Of a DNA stretch of 64,000 bases, positions 17,924 to 26,103 are shown piece by piece. The DNA is from Halospina denitrificans (lineage in GTDB: Bacteria; Pseudomonadota; Gammaproteobacteria; Pseudomonadales; Oleiphilaceae): assembly GCF_004364635.1 (NCBI RefSeq), contig NZ_SOAX01000004.1:124001-188000 (forward strand), written 5' to 3'. Each line of letters begins with the position of its first letter. The stretch's first letter is position 1. The notes under the pieces are model-generated. The model saw only the letters and a program-made list of their open reading frames with translations, did not search any database and was not told the origin of the DNA. The position numbers were made by a program, and so were the translations under genes.

Positions 17924-19567
17924 ATGTCCCGGTCACCGTCCATGCCATTGCGTTACCTGCCCTATGCCGCCAGCATCATCGGATCCATCGCCACCCTGCC
18001 ATTGATTACCCTGCATCCGGGGTGGGCCCTGGTGCCTGGAATCCTGGCTGCTCTCGCGATACTGGGAACACGGGATATCCTGCAGCGCCGGCATACAATC
18101 AGCCGCAACTACCCGATACTTGCCCATTTCCGCTACTTCCTGGAGTCCATAGGACCGGAAATCCGCCAATACTTCATTGAGTCGGACACCGAAGCCATGC
18201 CCTTCTCCCGGGAGCAGCGCAGCATTGTCTACCGCCGCTCCAAGAACGTGCTCGACAAACGGCCCTTTGGCTCGCTGCAGGCGATGTACAACCCGGGGTA
18301 CGAATGGCTCAACCACTCAATGAGGCCCGTGCACCTCGACAGCTATGATTTCCGCGAACTGGTCGGACCCGACTGCAAACGGCCCTACAGCGTCAGTGTT
18401 CTCAATATCTCCGCCATGAGTTTCGGGTCACTCAGCGCCAACGCCATACTGGCCCTCAATACCGGCGCCCACAAAGGCGGTTTCTACCACGACACCGGCG
18501 AGGGCGGCATTTCCCGTTACCACCAGGAGCCCGGTGGGGATCTGGTCTGGGAAATCGGCTCCGGCTACTTCGGCTGCCGCAACCCGGACGGCAGCTTCAA
18601 CCCGGAGGAATTCAGACGCAATGCCCGCCTGGAGCAGGTCAGGATGATCGAGATCAAGCTCTCCCAGGGGGCCAAGCCCGGCCACGGCGGCATCCTGCCC
18701 GCCGCCAAGGTCACGCCGGAGATCGCCAGGGCCCGGGGGGTGCCGGAGGGTGAGGATGTGGTTTCCCCGTCATCCCACAGCGCCTTCACCACACCGCTGG
18801 AGCTTATGGACTTCATCAGCCAGCTGCGGGAACTCTCAGACGGCAAGCCCATAGGTTTCAAGCTCGCCATCGGCCATCCCTGGGAATGGTTTGGACTGGT
18901 CAAGGCCATGCTGGAAACCGGTGAACACCCGGACTTCATTGTGGTGGACGGCGGTGAGGGAGGGACCGGTGCCGCTCCCCTGGAATACATCAACCGGATT
19001 GGCGAGCCCCTGAGCGAGGGCCTTCTGCTGGTTCACAACACCCTGGTCGGGACCAACCTCCGGGGCAAGGTCGCCATCGGCGCAGCCGGCAAGATCACCT
19101 CCGCCTTCCATATGGCCCGGGCCCTGGCCCTGGGCGCGGACTGGTGCAACGCGGCCCGCGGATTCATGTTCTCGCTCGGCTGCATCCAGGCACTCAACTG
19201 CCACACCGACCGGTGCCCCAGCGGCGTAGCCACCCAGAACAAACGGCGCGGCGACAACCTGGATGTGGCCGACAAGAGCGAGCGGGTCTACAACTTCCAC
19301 CGCAACACCATTGCCGCCCTGGGCAACATGCTGACCACGGCCGGGCTCCACCACCCCCAGGAATTCGGCCCGGAGCACATCATGCGCCGGATCAGCGCCA
19401 ACGACATCCGCACCTACCGGGAGCTCTATCACTTCATCGAGCCCGGTTCCCTTATCGACGGCTGCCCGGAGCATCAGTTGTTCCAGCGCTACTGGCCCAC
19501 TGCCCGGGCGGACAGTTTCGACCCGCCCGGCTTCATCATGACGCTGAGGGAACCCCGGGTGCACTGA
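17924..19567 (+). CDS. Membrane FMN-binding glutamate synthase-family protein
   Basis: A 547-residue protein with two N-terminal membrane segments (about residues 8-28 and 30-48) and a glutamate-synthase-type FMN barrel: ISAMSFGSLSANAILALNTG, HDTGEGGISRYH, GGILPAAKVTPEIARARG, VVDGGEGGTGAAP. The 3Fe-4S ligands are visible as C-x5-C-x4-C in LGCIQALNCHTDRCPSG. It lacks the amidotransferase and hydrolytic domains of GltB, so it is not a normal glutamate synthase; members are common, membrane-anchored and functionally unassigned. AAGGAG precedes the ATG. It has its own 76-nt upstream gap and may or may not belong to the signalling operon. Confidence 0.85.
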   Translation: MSRSPSMPLRYLPYAASIIGSIATLPLITLHPGWALVPGILAALAILGTRDILQRRHTISRNYPILAHFRYFLESIGPEIRQYFIESDTEAMPFSREQRSIVYRRSKNVLDKRPFGSLQAMYNPGYEWLNHSMRPVHLDSYDFRELVGPDCKRPYSVSVLNISAMSFGSLSANAILALNTGAHKGGFYHDTGEGGISRYHQEPGGDLVWEIGSGYFGCRNPDGSFNPEEFRRNARLEQVRMIEIKLSQGAKPGHGGILPAAKVTPEIARARGVPEGEDVVSPSSHSAFTTPLELMDFISQLRELSDGKPIGFKLAIGHPWEWFGLVKAMLETGEHPDFIVVDGGEGGTGAAPLEYINRIGEPLSEGLLLVHNTLVGTNLRGKVAIGAAGKITSAFHMARALALGADWCNAARGFMFSLGCIQALNCHTDRCPSGVATQNKRRGDNLDVADKSERVYNFHRNTIAALGNMLTTAGLHHPQEFGPEHIMRRISANDIRTYRELYHFIEPGSLIDGCPEHQLFQRYWPTARADSFDPPGFIMTLREPRVH

Positions 19568-19667
19568 GGACCCGGCATCCCGAGGCGAGGGACTTTTAAT
19601 CCACTATGCCGCAGAACCTCCCTGGGTTACCATTGAAGGACGAACCACCCATGTAAGAGGAGATTAC

Positions 19668-20261
19668 TTGGCTAATTCCTCGATTGAGCCCAAACACGGC
19701 GATCAACTGCGGATGGACGCGGAAACCCGGCTGAGAAGCGGTAAGGCGCCGCCGACGAACGGTTGGACGCTGAAACCGGACACCCTCGCGCTGCTCTATC
19801 GGCTCGCCAGCAACCCGGATACTGCCTCCGATGGGCTCAAACTGCTGCATGAACTGCAGACGCACCAGGTTGAGCTGGATCTGCAGCAAGCCCAGATTGA
19901 TGCCAACGAGCGCGAATCCACCGACCTGCTGACCCATTACAGGGTCCTTTTTGAGGCTGCCCCTGTCGGTTACCTTGTCGTGACGCTGGATGGACATATC
20001 TGCGAGGCCAACCCCGCCGCAACACAGCTACTCGGAGTGGACGCCGGAACACTGGAGGGCAGCACCCTGGAGGGTGTACTGGGAGCCCGCACAGAATCGG
20101 CCGTCAGTGGCCTTATGGACACACTGACCCACGGGGATAAGGGCGCACCCTACGAGGTGCAGTCAAGCGACAATGGCACTGCTTCACGTTCGCTGGTGCT
20201 CAACTCCAGCATTGCTCCGGATGGCAACGCCCTCCTGATCACCCTTTCCGAACACGCCTGA
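19668..20261 (+). CDS. PAS-domain protein
   Basis: A 197-residue cytoplasmic protein, starting at TTG supported by AGAGGAGAT immediately upstream. A helical segment (about 40-85, RLASNPDTASDGLKLLHELQ then THQVELDLQQAQIDANERES) resembles the linker common before PAS domains in chemosensory kinases. One PAS domain (about 88-195) follows: YRVLFEAAPVGYLVVTLDGH and ANPAATQLLGV. No output domain is present, so it probably works by binding a partner. The adjacent CheB-CheR-PAS gene starts 36 nt downstream, making that the best candidate. The truncated look also fits a split hybrid kinase. Confidence 0.75.
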   Translation: MANSSIEPKHGDQLRMDAETRLRSGKAPPTNGWTLKPDTLALLYRLASNPDTASDGLKLLHELQTHQVELDLQQAQIDANERESTDLLTHYRVLFEAAPVGYLVVTLDGHICEANPAATQLLGVDAGTLEGSTLEGVLGARTESAVSGLMDTLTHGDKGAPYEVQSSDNGTASRSLVLNSSIAPDGNALLITLSEHA

Positions 20262-20297
20262 CCCCAGGCACGAGCCCAATGGATTAGGCCCCGCCTT

Positions 20298-22826
20298 ATG
20301 GTCACCCATTCGCAGACACGCATCGTTGGCATTGGCTCCTCAGCCGGTGGCCTGGAGGCTCTGGAGCAGTTCCTGAGCCATACTCCAGCGGACACCGGCA
20401 TGGCGTATATCGTCATACAGCACCTTGATCCCACCAAGAAGGCCCTTTTATCCGAGCTGCTCCAACGCGTCAGCAGCCTGCCCGTATCCGAGGTCAGACA
20501 GGATATGAGGATCGAGCCGAACTGTGTCTACGTCATCCCTCCCAATACCGAGCTCAGCATCGGCCACAATGTCCTGCACCTGGAACCACCTCGGGAACCG
20601 CGGGGGCTCCGCCTGCCCGTCAACGTTCTGTTCTCCTCCCTTGCCAGTGCCTGTGGCGAAAACGCCATTGCCGTCGTCCTTTCCGGCATGGGCTCGGATG
20701 GGACTCTGGGCCTTCAGGCCATCAAGGCAGTTGGCGGCCTGACAATTGCTGAGGACCCGGATTCGGCCCAGTTTGATTCCATGCCCCGCAGCGCAATTGA
20801 CTCGGGGTACGCCGACATCATCGCCCCTCCCGACAGGATACCGGAACGCATACGGGCCTATGTGGCGCAGGTGTCGGAGCAGGCCGTCGAAAGCGAGGAA
20901 ACGCAGCCACCGCTCGATTCCATCATCGAACTGCTGCACCAGCGGACCGGGCACGACTTCTCCCTGTACAAGGACAGCACGCTCTTCCGCCGCATCGAGC
21001 GTCGCACGGCAATCCATGAACTCCAGTCCATCAGTGACTATGCGGCCTTCCTGCGACACAACGGCCACGAAGCCGACCTGTTGTTCCAGGAACTGCTGAT
21101 CGGCGTTACGGGGTTTTTCCGGGATTTTTCCGTCTGGGACTACCTGGGCGACACCCTCCTGCCCGAGTTGCTGGAGAATGCTGGGGAGAACCGCAAGCTC
21201 CGCGCCTGGGTGGTGGGCTGTTCCACCGGGGAGGAAGCCTACTCGCTGGCCATGCTGTTCAGCGAAGCGCTGCAGCGCCGGCCCGATGGGCATGAATTCA
21301 CGATTCAGATCTTTGCTTCGGATATCAGCCCCGAAGCCATCGCCAAGGCCCGCCGTGGCGAGTATCCGTTATCCATCAGTGAGCGCGTGTCGCCCGAACG
21401 ACTGGCTCAATTCTTTACCGCCCACAACACGCACTATCAGATCAAACCCGTCATCCGGGACATGGTGATGTTTGCACAGCATGACGTCGTGATGGATCCC
21501 CCCTTCACCAAGCTCGACCTGATTGCCTGTCGCAACCTGCTGATCTACTTTGACTCGGCACTCCAGCGGCGACTTCTGCCCCTGTTCCATTACAGCCTGA
21601 ACCCGGGCGGGATACTGCTGCTGGGCGCTTCGGAAACCGTCGGACGCTGCAGATCCCTGTTCACACTCCTGGAAACCAGAGCGCGGGCGTACCGGCGCCG
21701 CGACAATGTCTCCACCGAGAACCCGGAGCTGCTGTTACGATCATTCCCACCATTGTCCGTAATGAACAAGGAGCCTTCCATGGCCTCTTCCAACCCCCCG
21801 AGCCCTACAAGCGATAACCTGCAGACCGCCGCCGACCAGGTACTGCTCCAGGTCTACGCGCCTGCGGCGGTCGTTCTCAACAGTGAGGCCGACATCCTCT
21901 ACATCAGCGGGCGTACGGGAAAATACCTTGAGCCGGCAGCGGGCAAGGCAAACATGAACTTTCACGCCATGGTCCGCGATGGACTGCGCGCGCCACTGTC
22001 CCAGGCACTGAAGCAGGCAGCAACACAGGTTGAACCGGTGCAGCTGCATAACCTGGAAGTGGCGGCGGCGGGCGGCATCCAGCTTGTGGACGTCACGGTC
22101 CAGACCTTCCGCAACCCCAAGGCACTGAAAGACATGACCATGGTGGTCTTCCGGGACATTGCCCTGACGCAGGACGGGCAGCGGGAAGCGACGGCACCGG
22201 CCAACCAGAATGCTCAACATGCGGCCGAAATACAGCAGTACCGCGACGAGATTGAGACACTACGCGAGGACGCGCGGGCCACACGGGAAGAGCTTCAGTC
22301 GACCAAGGAGGAATTCCAGTCGACCAACGAGGAGCTGCAATCCAGCAACGAGGAGTTGACGACGTCCACGGAAGAAATGCAGTCAATGAACGAGGAACTG
22401 CAGACCATCAACAGCGAGCTCCAGGCCAAGCTCGATGACCTCGCACTGGCCCAGAGCGATCTGCAGAATGTCCTCAACAGCGTGGAAATCGCCATCCTGT
22501 TCCTGGACCAGGACCTGAACGTCCGTCGCTATACAGAACGGGCCTCAGGCATCATCAACCTGCGTGAGAACGATATCGGGCGCCCCCTGACCGACCTGAC
22601 ATCCAGCCTCGACTACCCGGAACTGCACGAGGATGCCACGGAGACCCTGCGGACCCTGGCGGTGTCGGAAAAGCAGGTTCCCACCGACGACGAGCGCTGG
22701 TTTTCCGTGCGCATCATGCCCTATCGCCGGCTGGACAACGTCATCGACGGTGTCGTGATCACTCTGCTTGATATCACCGAAACGAAGCAGCTTGAGGCAA
22801 CGCTTCGCCGGGAATCCAGCCACTGA
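20298..22826 (+). CDS. CheB-CheR-PAS fusion protein
   Basis: An 842-residue multi-domain protein. The CheB methylesterase domain (about 8-185) has GSSAGG (S15 nucleophile), VIQHLDP and GMGSDG. The CheR methyltransferase domain (about 205-460) has HDFSLYKDSTLFRRIERR, GCSTGEEAYSLAM and ACRNLLIYFD. A long coiled coil (about 645-715) has repeated SxEELQS units. A terminal PAS domain follows, ending ITLLDITETKQLEATLRRES. There is no receiver ahead of CheB and no histidine kinase after PAS, although many homologues continue into a kinase. No chemoreceptor gene is nearby, so the methylation target is unknown. Confidence 0.92.
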   Translation: MVTHSQTRIVGIGSSAGGLEALEQFLSHTPADTGMAYIVIQHLDPTKKALLSELLQRVSSLPVSEVRQDMRIEPNCVYVIPPNTELSIGHNVLHLEPPREPRGLRLPVNVLFSSLASACGENAIAVVLSGMGSDGTLGLQAIKAVGGLTIAEDPDSAQFDSMPRSAIDSGYADIIAPPDRIPERIRAYVAQVSEQAVESEETQPPLDSIIELLHQRTGHDFSLYKDSTLFRRIERRTAIHELQSISDYAAFLRHNGHEADLLFQELLIGVTGFFRDFSVWDYLGDTLLPELLENAGENRKLRAWVVGCSTGEEAYSLAMLFSEALQRRPDGHEFTIQIFASDISPEAIAKARRGEYPLSISERVSPERLAQFFTAHNTHYQIKPVIRDMVMFAQHDVVMDPPFTKLDLIACRNLLIYFDSALQRRLLPLFHYSLNPGGILLLGASETVGRCRSLFTLLETRARAYRRRDNVSTENPELLLRSFPPLSVMNKEPSMASSNPPSPTSDNLQTAADQVLLQVYAPAAVVLNSEADILYISGRTGKYLEPAAGKANMNFHAMVRDGLRAPLSQALKQAATQVEPVQLHNLEVAAAGGIQLVDVTVQTFRNPKALKDMTMVVFRDIALTQDGQREATAPANQNAQHAAEIQQYRDEIETLREDARATREELQSTKEEFQSTNEELQSSNEELTTSTEEMQSMNEELQTINSELQAKLDDLALAQSDLQNVLNSVEIAILFLDQDLNVRRYTERASGIINLRENDIGRPLTDLTSSLDYPELHEDATETLRTLAVSEKQVPTDDERWFSVRIMPYRRLDNVIDGVVITLLDITETKQLEATLRRESSH

Positions 22827-22842
22827 CCCGGGCGGCCCAGAG

Positions 22843-23457
22843 TCAGACCTTCGCGGATTCCCGCTGCGAGACGCGATCGTACCAGGCCTGCAGGTTCGTC
22901 TGGTCAGGCTGGATGCCGATCTTGTTCACCTTGTTGAAATCAATGGTGCACAGCGCGTTGATGTCCGCCGCCGTGAAGGTGTCCCCAACGATGTACTGGC
23001 GTCCTTCCAGGTGCTTGTCGAGGAAGTGGAAGAATTTCTCCACCCCCTTACGACACTCCTCGCCCCATTCGGGAATCGGGTTCATGCGATCCTTGAAGAC
23101 ACCGCTGGTGTGCTGAAAGCACATGCCCGTCGGCATGAAGAAGAAGAACTCCAGCCACCGCAGCCACTGCTCCACCTTCGCCTTTTCCAGTGCATCCCGG
23201 CCCAGCAGCGGATGCTCGGGATACACCTCTTCAAAGTAGCGACAGATGGCCATGGTTTCCGAGATGCAGGTACCCTCGTCCAGCTCCAGGACAGGGACCT
23301 TCTTCATGGGGTTCTTTTCCGCAAATTCGGGCGTCAGGTTTTCTCCCTGGCTGAGGTCAAGCTGAACAAACTCCACCTTATCGAGGATGCCCTTTTCGGC
23401 CATGAACATCCGGACGCGCCTCGGGTTGGGCGCCCGTTTCATTTCATAGATTTTCAT
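22843..23457 (-). CDS. Glutathione S-transferase family protein
   Basis: A 204-residue cytosolic protein with the thioredoxin-fold N-domain (MKIYEMKRAPNPRRVRMFMA then KVPVLELDEGTCISETMAI, the cis-Pro and Ser-Glu glutathione site) and an all-helical C-domain ending DQTNLQAWYDRVSQRESAK. The ATG at 23457 is chosen because a GGAG lies before it and the family starts there; the open frame extends 15 codons further into crp. It begins 10 nt after the crp stop, so it is probably cotranscribed with crp, an uncommon arrangement. Confidence 0.88.
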   Translation of the reverse strand: MKIYEMKRAPNPRRVRMFMAEKGILDKVEFVQLDLSQGENLTPEFAEKNPMKKVPVLELDEGTCISETMAICRYFEEVYPEHPLLGRDALEKAKVEQWLRWLEFFFFMPTGMCFQHTSGVFKDRMNPIPEWGEECRKGVEKFFHFLDKHLEGRQYIVGDTFTAADINALCTIDFNKVNKIGIQPDQTNLQAWYDRVSQRESAKV

Positions 23458-23467
23458 TGGAACTCCG

Positions 23468-24109
23468 TTAACGGGTGCCGTAGACGACCATTGTCTTGCC
23501 ACTGACCTGAACCAGCCCCTGATCTTCCAGGGTTTTCAGAACCCGGCCCACCATCTCGCGGGAACAGCCCACGATACGCCCGATTTCCTGGCGCGTGATC
23601 TTGATCTGCATGCCATCGGGATGGGTCATGGCATCCGGTTCCTCGCACAGGTCCAGCAGCGTGCGTGCCACACGGCCGGTCACGTCCAGAAAAGCCAGGT
23701 CGCCTACCTTGCGCGTGGTCTGGCGCAGGCGCGAGGCCATCTGCTCGCCGATGAAGTACAGCACCTTGGGGTCTTCCGTAGAGATTTCCCGGAACTTGGT
23801 GTAACTGATCTCGGCCACTTCGCATTCGGTCTTGGCTTTTACCCAGGCGCTGCGGGAATCCATATTGTCGAACAGACCCATTTCACCGAAGAAGTCGCCG
23901 GCGTTGAGGTAGGCCATGATCATTTCGCGGCCATCTTCATCCTCGATGATGACGGTGACGGAACCCTTGACGATGTAGAAGAGGGAATCACTCTTGTCGC
24001 CCGCGTAGATGATGGTGCTCTTGGCTGGGTACCGCCGGCGGTGGCACTGGGACAGAAAGTAGTCCAGATGCTTGGTCTTGTTATCGACGGGTTTGGCAAC
24101 ACTGCTCAT
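23468..24109 (-). CDS. vfr: Crp/Vfr-family cAMP receptor protein
   Basis: A 213-residue global regulator close to E. coli CRP and Pseudomonas Vfr. The cAMP pocket is conserved ([20 protein letters not shown], with the Gly-Glu and Arg-Ser contacts) and the recognition helix reads [18 protein letters not shown], so binding to TGTGA-type sites is expected. Start ATG 24109 is favoured by AGGA eight nt upstream; an ATG 33 nt earlier is possible. Neighbouring osmC and, farther, prkB recall the E. coli crp-yhfA-prkB region, and speD and trpC the Pseudomonas vfr region. Element A lies about 150 bp upstream. Confidence 0.93.
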   Translation of the reverse strand: MSSVAKPVDNKTKHLDYFLSQCHRRRYPAKSTIIYAGDKSDSLFYIVKGSVTVIIEDEDGREMIMAYLNAGDFFGEMGLFDNMDSRSAWVKAKTECEVAEISYTKFREISTEDPKVLYFIGEQMASRLRQTTRKVGDLAFLDVTGRVARTLLDLCEEPDAMTHPDGMQIKITRQEIGRIVGCSREMVGRVLKTLEDQGLVQVSGKTMVVYGTR

Positions 24110-24260
24110 AGATTGAATCCTGCCTTTGTTGGTTGTATCCATTCATGCCCCTGGGGCTGCTCCCTCGCATGGACAACAGTATAGAACAGGAAAAGCGCTT
24201 CGTCGTCAGTGCGCTTACACTGGATTTTCTCTGTGGTAGCCTTCGTGGTTCGTGCCCGTC

Positions 24261-24370
24261 GGTGTGGTCGGGGAGGGGGCTCCGGGAAACGCTATGAATA
24301 CGTCCCTGTACGCTGCGCTTTCGCCATCCATGGCGAAAGAGCTTCCCTCCGCCCCCTCCCCGACCACACC
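24261..24370 (-). repeat. Long hairpin element A (subtype 1, inverted)
   Basis: Perfect 20-bp arms 24261-24280 and 24351-24370, then an unpaired TCC/TCC internal loop, then GGGAA/TTCCC. The core (read on the minus strand) contains hairpin 1, CTTTCGCCA-TGGA-TGGCGAAAG (24318-24339), and hairpin 2, TAC-AGGGAC-GTA. It lies between divergent crp and osmC, ending 30 nt before the osmC start, so there is no room for a separate osmC promoter after it. The arms match no other copy; the core matches element B at all but three of the core positions compared. Confidence 0.9.
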
Positions 24371-24400
24371 TTATTCAATATCGAGGAGAGCGCCGCTCAA

Positions 24401-24820
24401 ATGAAAACCACCATCAACTGGACTGGCGATGCCAGCTTTCGCGCAACAACCGGCTCGGGACATGACATCCAGATGGATGGACCGCCGGATCACGGTGGCC
24501 AGAACCAGGGCGCACGCCCGATGGAGATGATGCTGGTGGGTCTTGGCGGCTGCACATCCTTTGATGTCATGAGCATCCTTCACAAGTCGCGCCAGGACGT
24601 TACCGATTGCCGCGCTGAAATCGAGGCGGAGCGGGCGGATACGGTGCCGTCGGTGTTCACGCGCATTCATATCCATTTCCACGTGACCGGCAACAATCTG
24701 AAAGAGAAGCAGGTCGAGCGCGCAATCCGCCTCTCAGCCGAGCACTACTGCTCCGCATCAATCATGCTGGAAAAAGCGGGTGTTGAAATCACGCATGAAT
24801 ACACCATTCATAATGGGTAA
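24401..24820 (+). CDS. OsmC/YhfA-family protein
   Basis: A 139-residue OsmC-fold protein: DASFRATTGSGHDIQMDGPP, MEMMLVGLGGCTSFDVMSIL (with the peroxidatic-type Cys of GGCTS) and HYCSASIMLEKAGVEITHEY (second Cys). It is likely a thiol-based protein of redox or osmotic stress, close to E. coli YhfA, which also neighbours crp. Start ATG 24401 follows GAGGAGAG; an open frame upstream runs through element A and is not coding. It is flanked by hairpin elements A and B in opposite orientation. Confidence 0.88.
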   Translation: MKTTINWTGDASFRATTGSGHDIQMDGPPDHGGQNQGARPMEMMLVGLGGCTSFDVMSILHKSRQDVTDCRAEIEAERADTVPSVFTRIHIHFHVTGNNLKEKQVERAIRLSAEHYCSASIMLEKAGVEITHEYTIHNG

Positions 24821-24864
24821 GGGTATTTTCAAAACTCCAAGATTCTCTACCGGGAAAGGTTCAG

Positions 24865-24984
24865 GGCTTGAAAGTCGGTGGTATGGCTTGGAGGGAAGCT
24901 CTTTCGCCATGGATGGCGAAAGCGCAGCGTCCAGGGATGGATTCATAGCGTTTCCCGGAAAGCCATACCACCGACTTTCAAGCC
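24865..24984 (+). repeat. Long hairpin element B (subtype 1, forward)
   Basis: Perfect 25-bp arms 24865-24889 and 24960-24984, a GGA/GGA 3x3 internal loop, GGGAA/TTCCC (24893-24897 and 24952-24956), hairpin 1 CTTTCGCCA-TGGA-TGGCGAAAG (24901-24922), and hairpin 2 TCC-AGGGAT-GGA (about 24930-24941). It starts 44 nt after the osmC stop and ends 129 nt before the speD start. It may terminate osmC or protect its mRNA. The rest of the osmC-speD spacer shows no further motif. Confidence 0.9.
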
Positions 24985-25113
24985 TGCACGGAACCAACCG
25001 GCAAACAAAACCAGAAGACTCGGAAATCCCTGAGAACAATCATGGTGTTCAGCACCTCACGGCAAAGGCATAATACTCCGCTTTAACCAAGTGTGAGCGA
25101 AAGAGGCGCGCCG

Positions 25114-25905
25114 ATGGAGAACAAGCTGGAGCTTCACGGTTTCAACAACCTGACCAAGTCCCTGTGCTTCAATATCTACGATATCTGTTATGCACGGACC
25201 GAAGAGCAGCGTGAAGCCTATATTGACTACATCGACGAGATGTACAACGCCGAACGCCTGACCCAGATCCTCACGGACGTGGTCAAGATCATCGGTGCCA
25301 ACATCCTCAATATCGCCCACCAGGACTACGACCCCCACGGCGCCAGTGTGACCATGCTGATTGCCGAGCACGAGGTAGTGCCGGAAGGCCACAGCAGCGA
25401 GGCCTCCCCGGGCCCCCTGCCCGAAACCCTGGTGGGACACCTGGACAAGAGCCATGTAACCGTCCACACCTACCCGGAAAGCCATCCCTACGAAGGCATC
25501 AGCACCTTCCGGGCGGACATTGACGTGTCCACCTGCGGACTCATTTCGCCGCTGAAAGCGCTCAATTACCTGATCCACAGTTTCGATTCAGACATTGTCA
25601 CGGTCGACTACCGGATCCGCGGCTTTACCCGCGACGTGGACGGCAAGAAGCATTACACCGATCACGACATGAGCTCCATCCAGGACTACCTGACCGAAGA
25701 CACCCGCGCGGCCTACCAGATGATGGACGTCAACGTGTACCAGGATAACCTCTTCCACACCAAGATGATCCTGCGCGAGTTCAACCTGGACAACTATGTG
25801 TTCGGCGTGAATGCCAGTGACCTTGATCCCCAGGAGGCCGACGACATCCATCAACGCCTCCAGAAGGAAATGCTCGAGATCTTCTACTCGCGCAACCTTC
25901 CCTGA
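25114..25905 (+). CDS. speD: S-adenosylmethionine decarboxylase proenzyme
   Basis: A 263-residue proenzyme of the E. coli (class 1A) type, whose self-cleavage at S113 in [12 protein letters not shown] creates the pyruvoyl group. It makes decarboxylated AdoMet, the aminopropyl donor for spermidine. Other family regions: [37 protein letters not shown] and the C-terminal [12 protein letters not shown] 25114 has AGAGG seven nt upstream and gives almost exactly the E. coli length; a GTG at 25093 is the alternative. speE is not in the window. Confidence 0.94.
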   Translation: MENKLELHGFNNLTKSLCFNIYDICYARTEEQREAYIDYIDEMYNAERLTQILTDVVKIIGANILNIAHQDYDPHGASVTMLIAEHEVVPEGHSSEASPGPLPETLVGHLDKSHVTVHTYPESHPYEGISTFRADIDVSTCGLISPLKALNYLIHSFDSDIVTVDYRIRGFTRDVDGKKHYTDHDMSSIQDYLTEDTRAAYQMMDVNVYQDNLFHTKMILREFNLDNYVFGVNASDLDPQEADDIHQRLQKEMLEIFYSRNLP

Positions 25906-25996
25906 CCTCCCGCCACAGCTTCCCCTCAAGCCTGATTCGCCCGGGAGACGGCGCACGCCGTTCACGGGGCCATTGTGTCAATACCCAGCGTTACAG

Positions 25997-26080
25997 TTAC
26001 ATCGTTTAATGTAAATTTTGGCTATCAACCTCTTTACAGCCAAGTATACACTCGTCTACATTTGTATACAGTTGTATACA
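25997..26080 (+). promoter_or_regulatory. Operator region: palindrome plus four 10-bp repeats
   Basis: TTACAT-CGTTTA-ATGTAA (25997-26014) is a perfect inverted repeat. Downstream, 26041-26080 is four head-to-tail 10-mers of form NNNGTATACA: caaGTATACA, ctcGTCTACA, tttGTATACA, gttGTATACA. Spacing of one helical turn puts all copies on one DNA face. The array ends 23 nt before the monooxygenase ATG, over the expected core promoter. The cognate regulator is not adjacent. Confidence 0.65.
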
Positions 26081-26103
26081 CAGATAACGCAGGAGACGCC
26101 GCT

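Noticed and set aside
25975-26103. An N-terminal extension of the monooxygenase from 25975
   Set aside because: It would run through the palindrome and 10-bp repeats, whereas ATG 26104 has AGGAGA eight nt upstream and the FAD domain follows directly.
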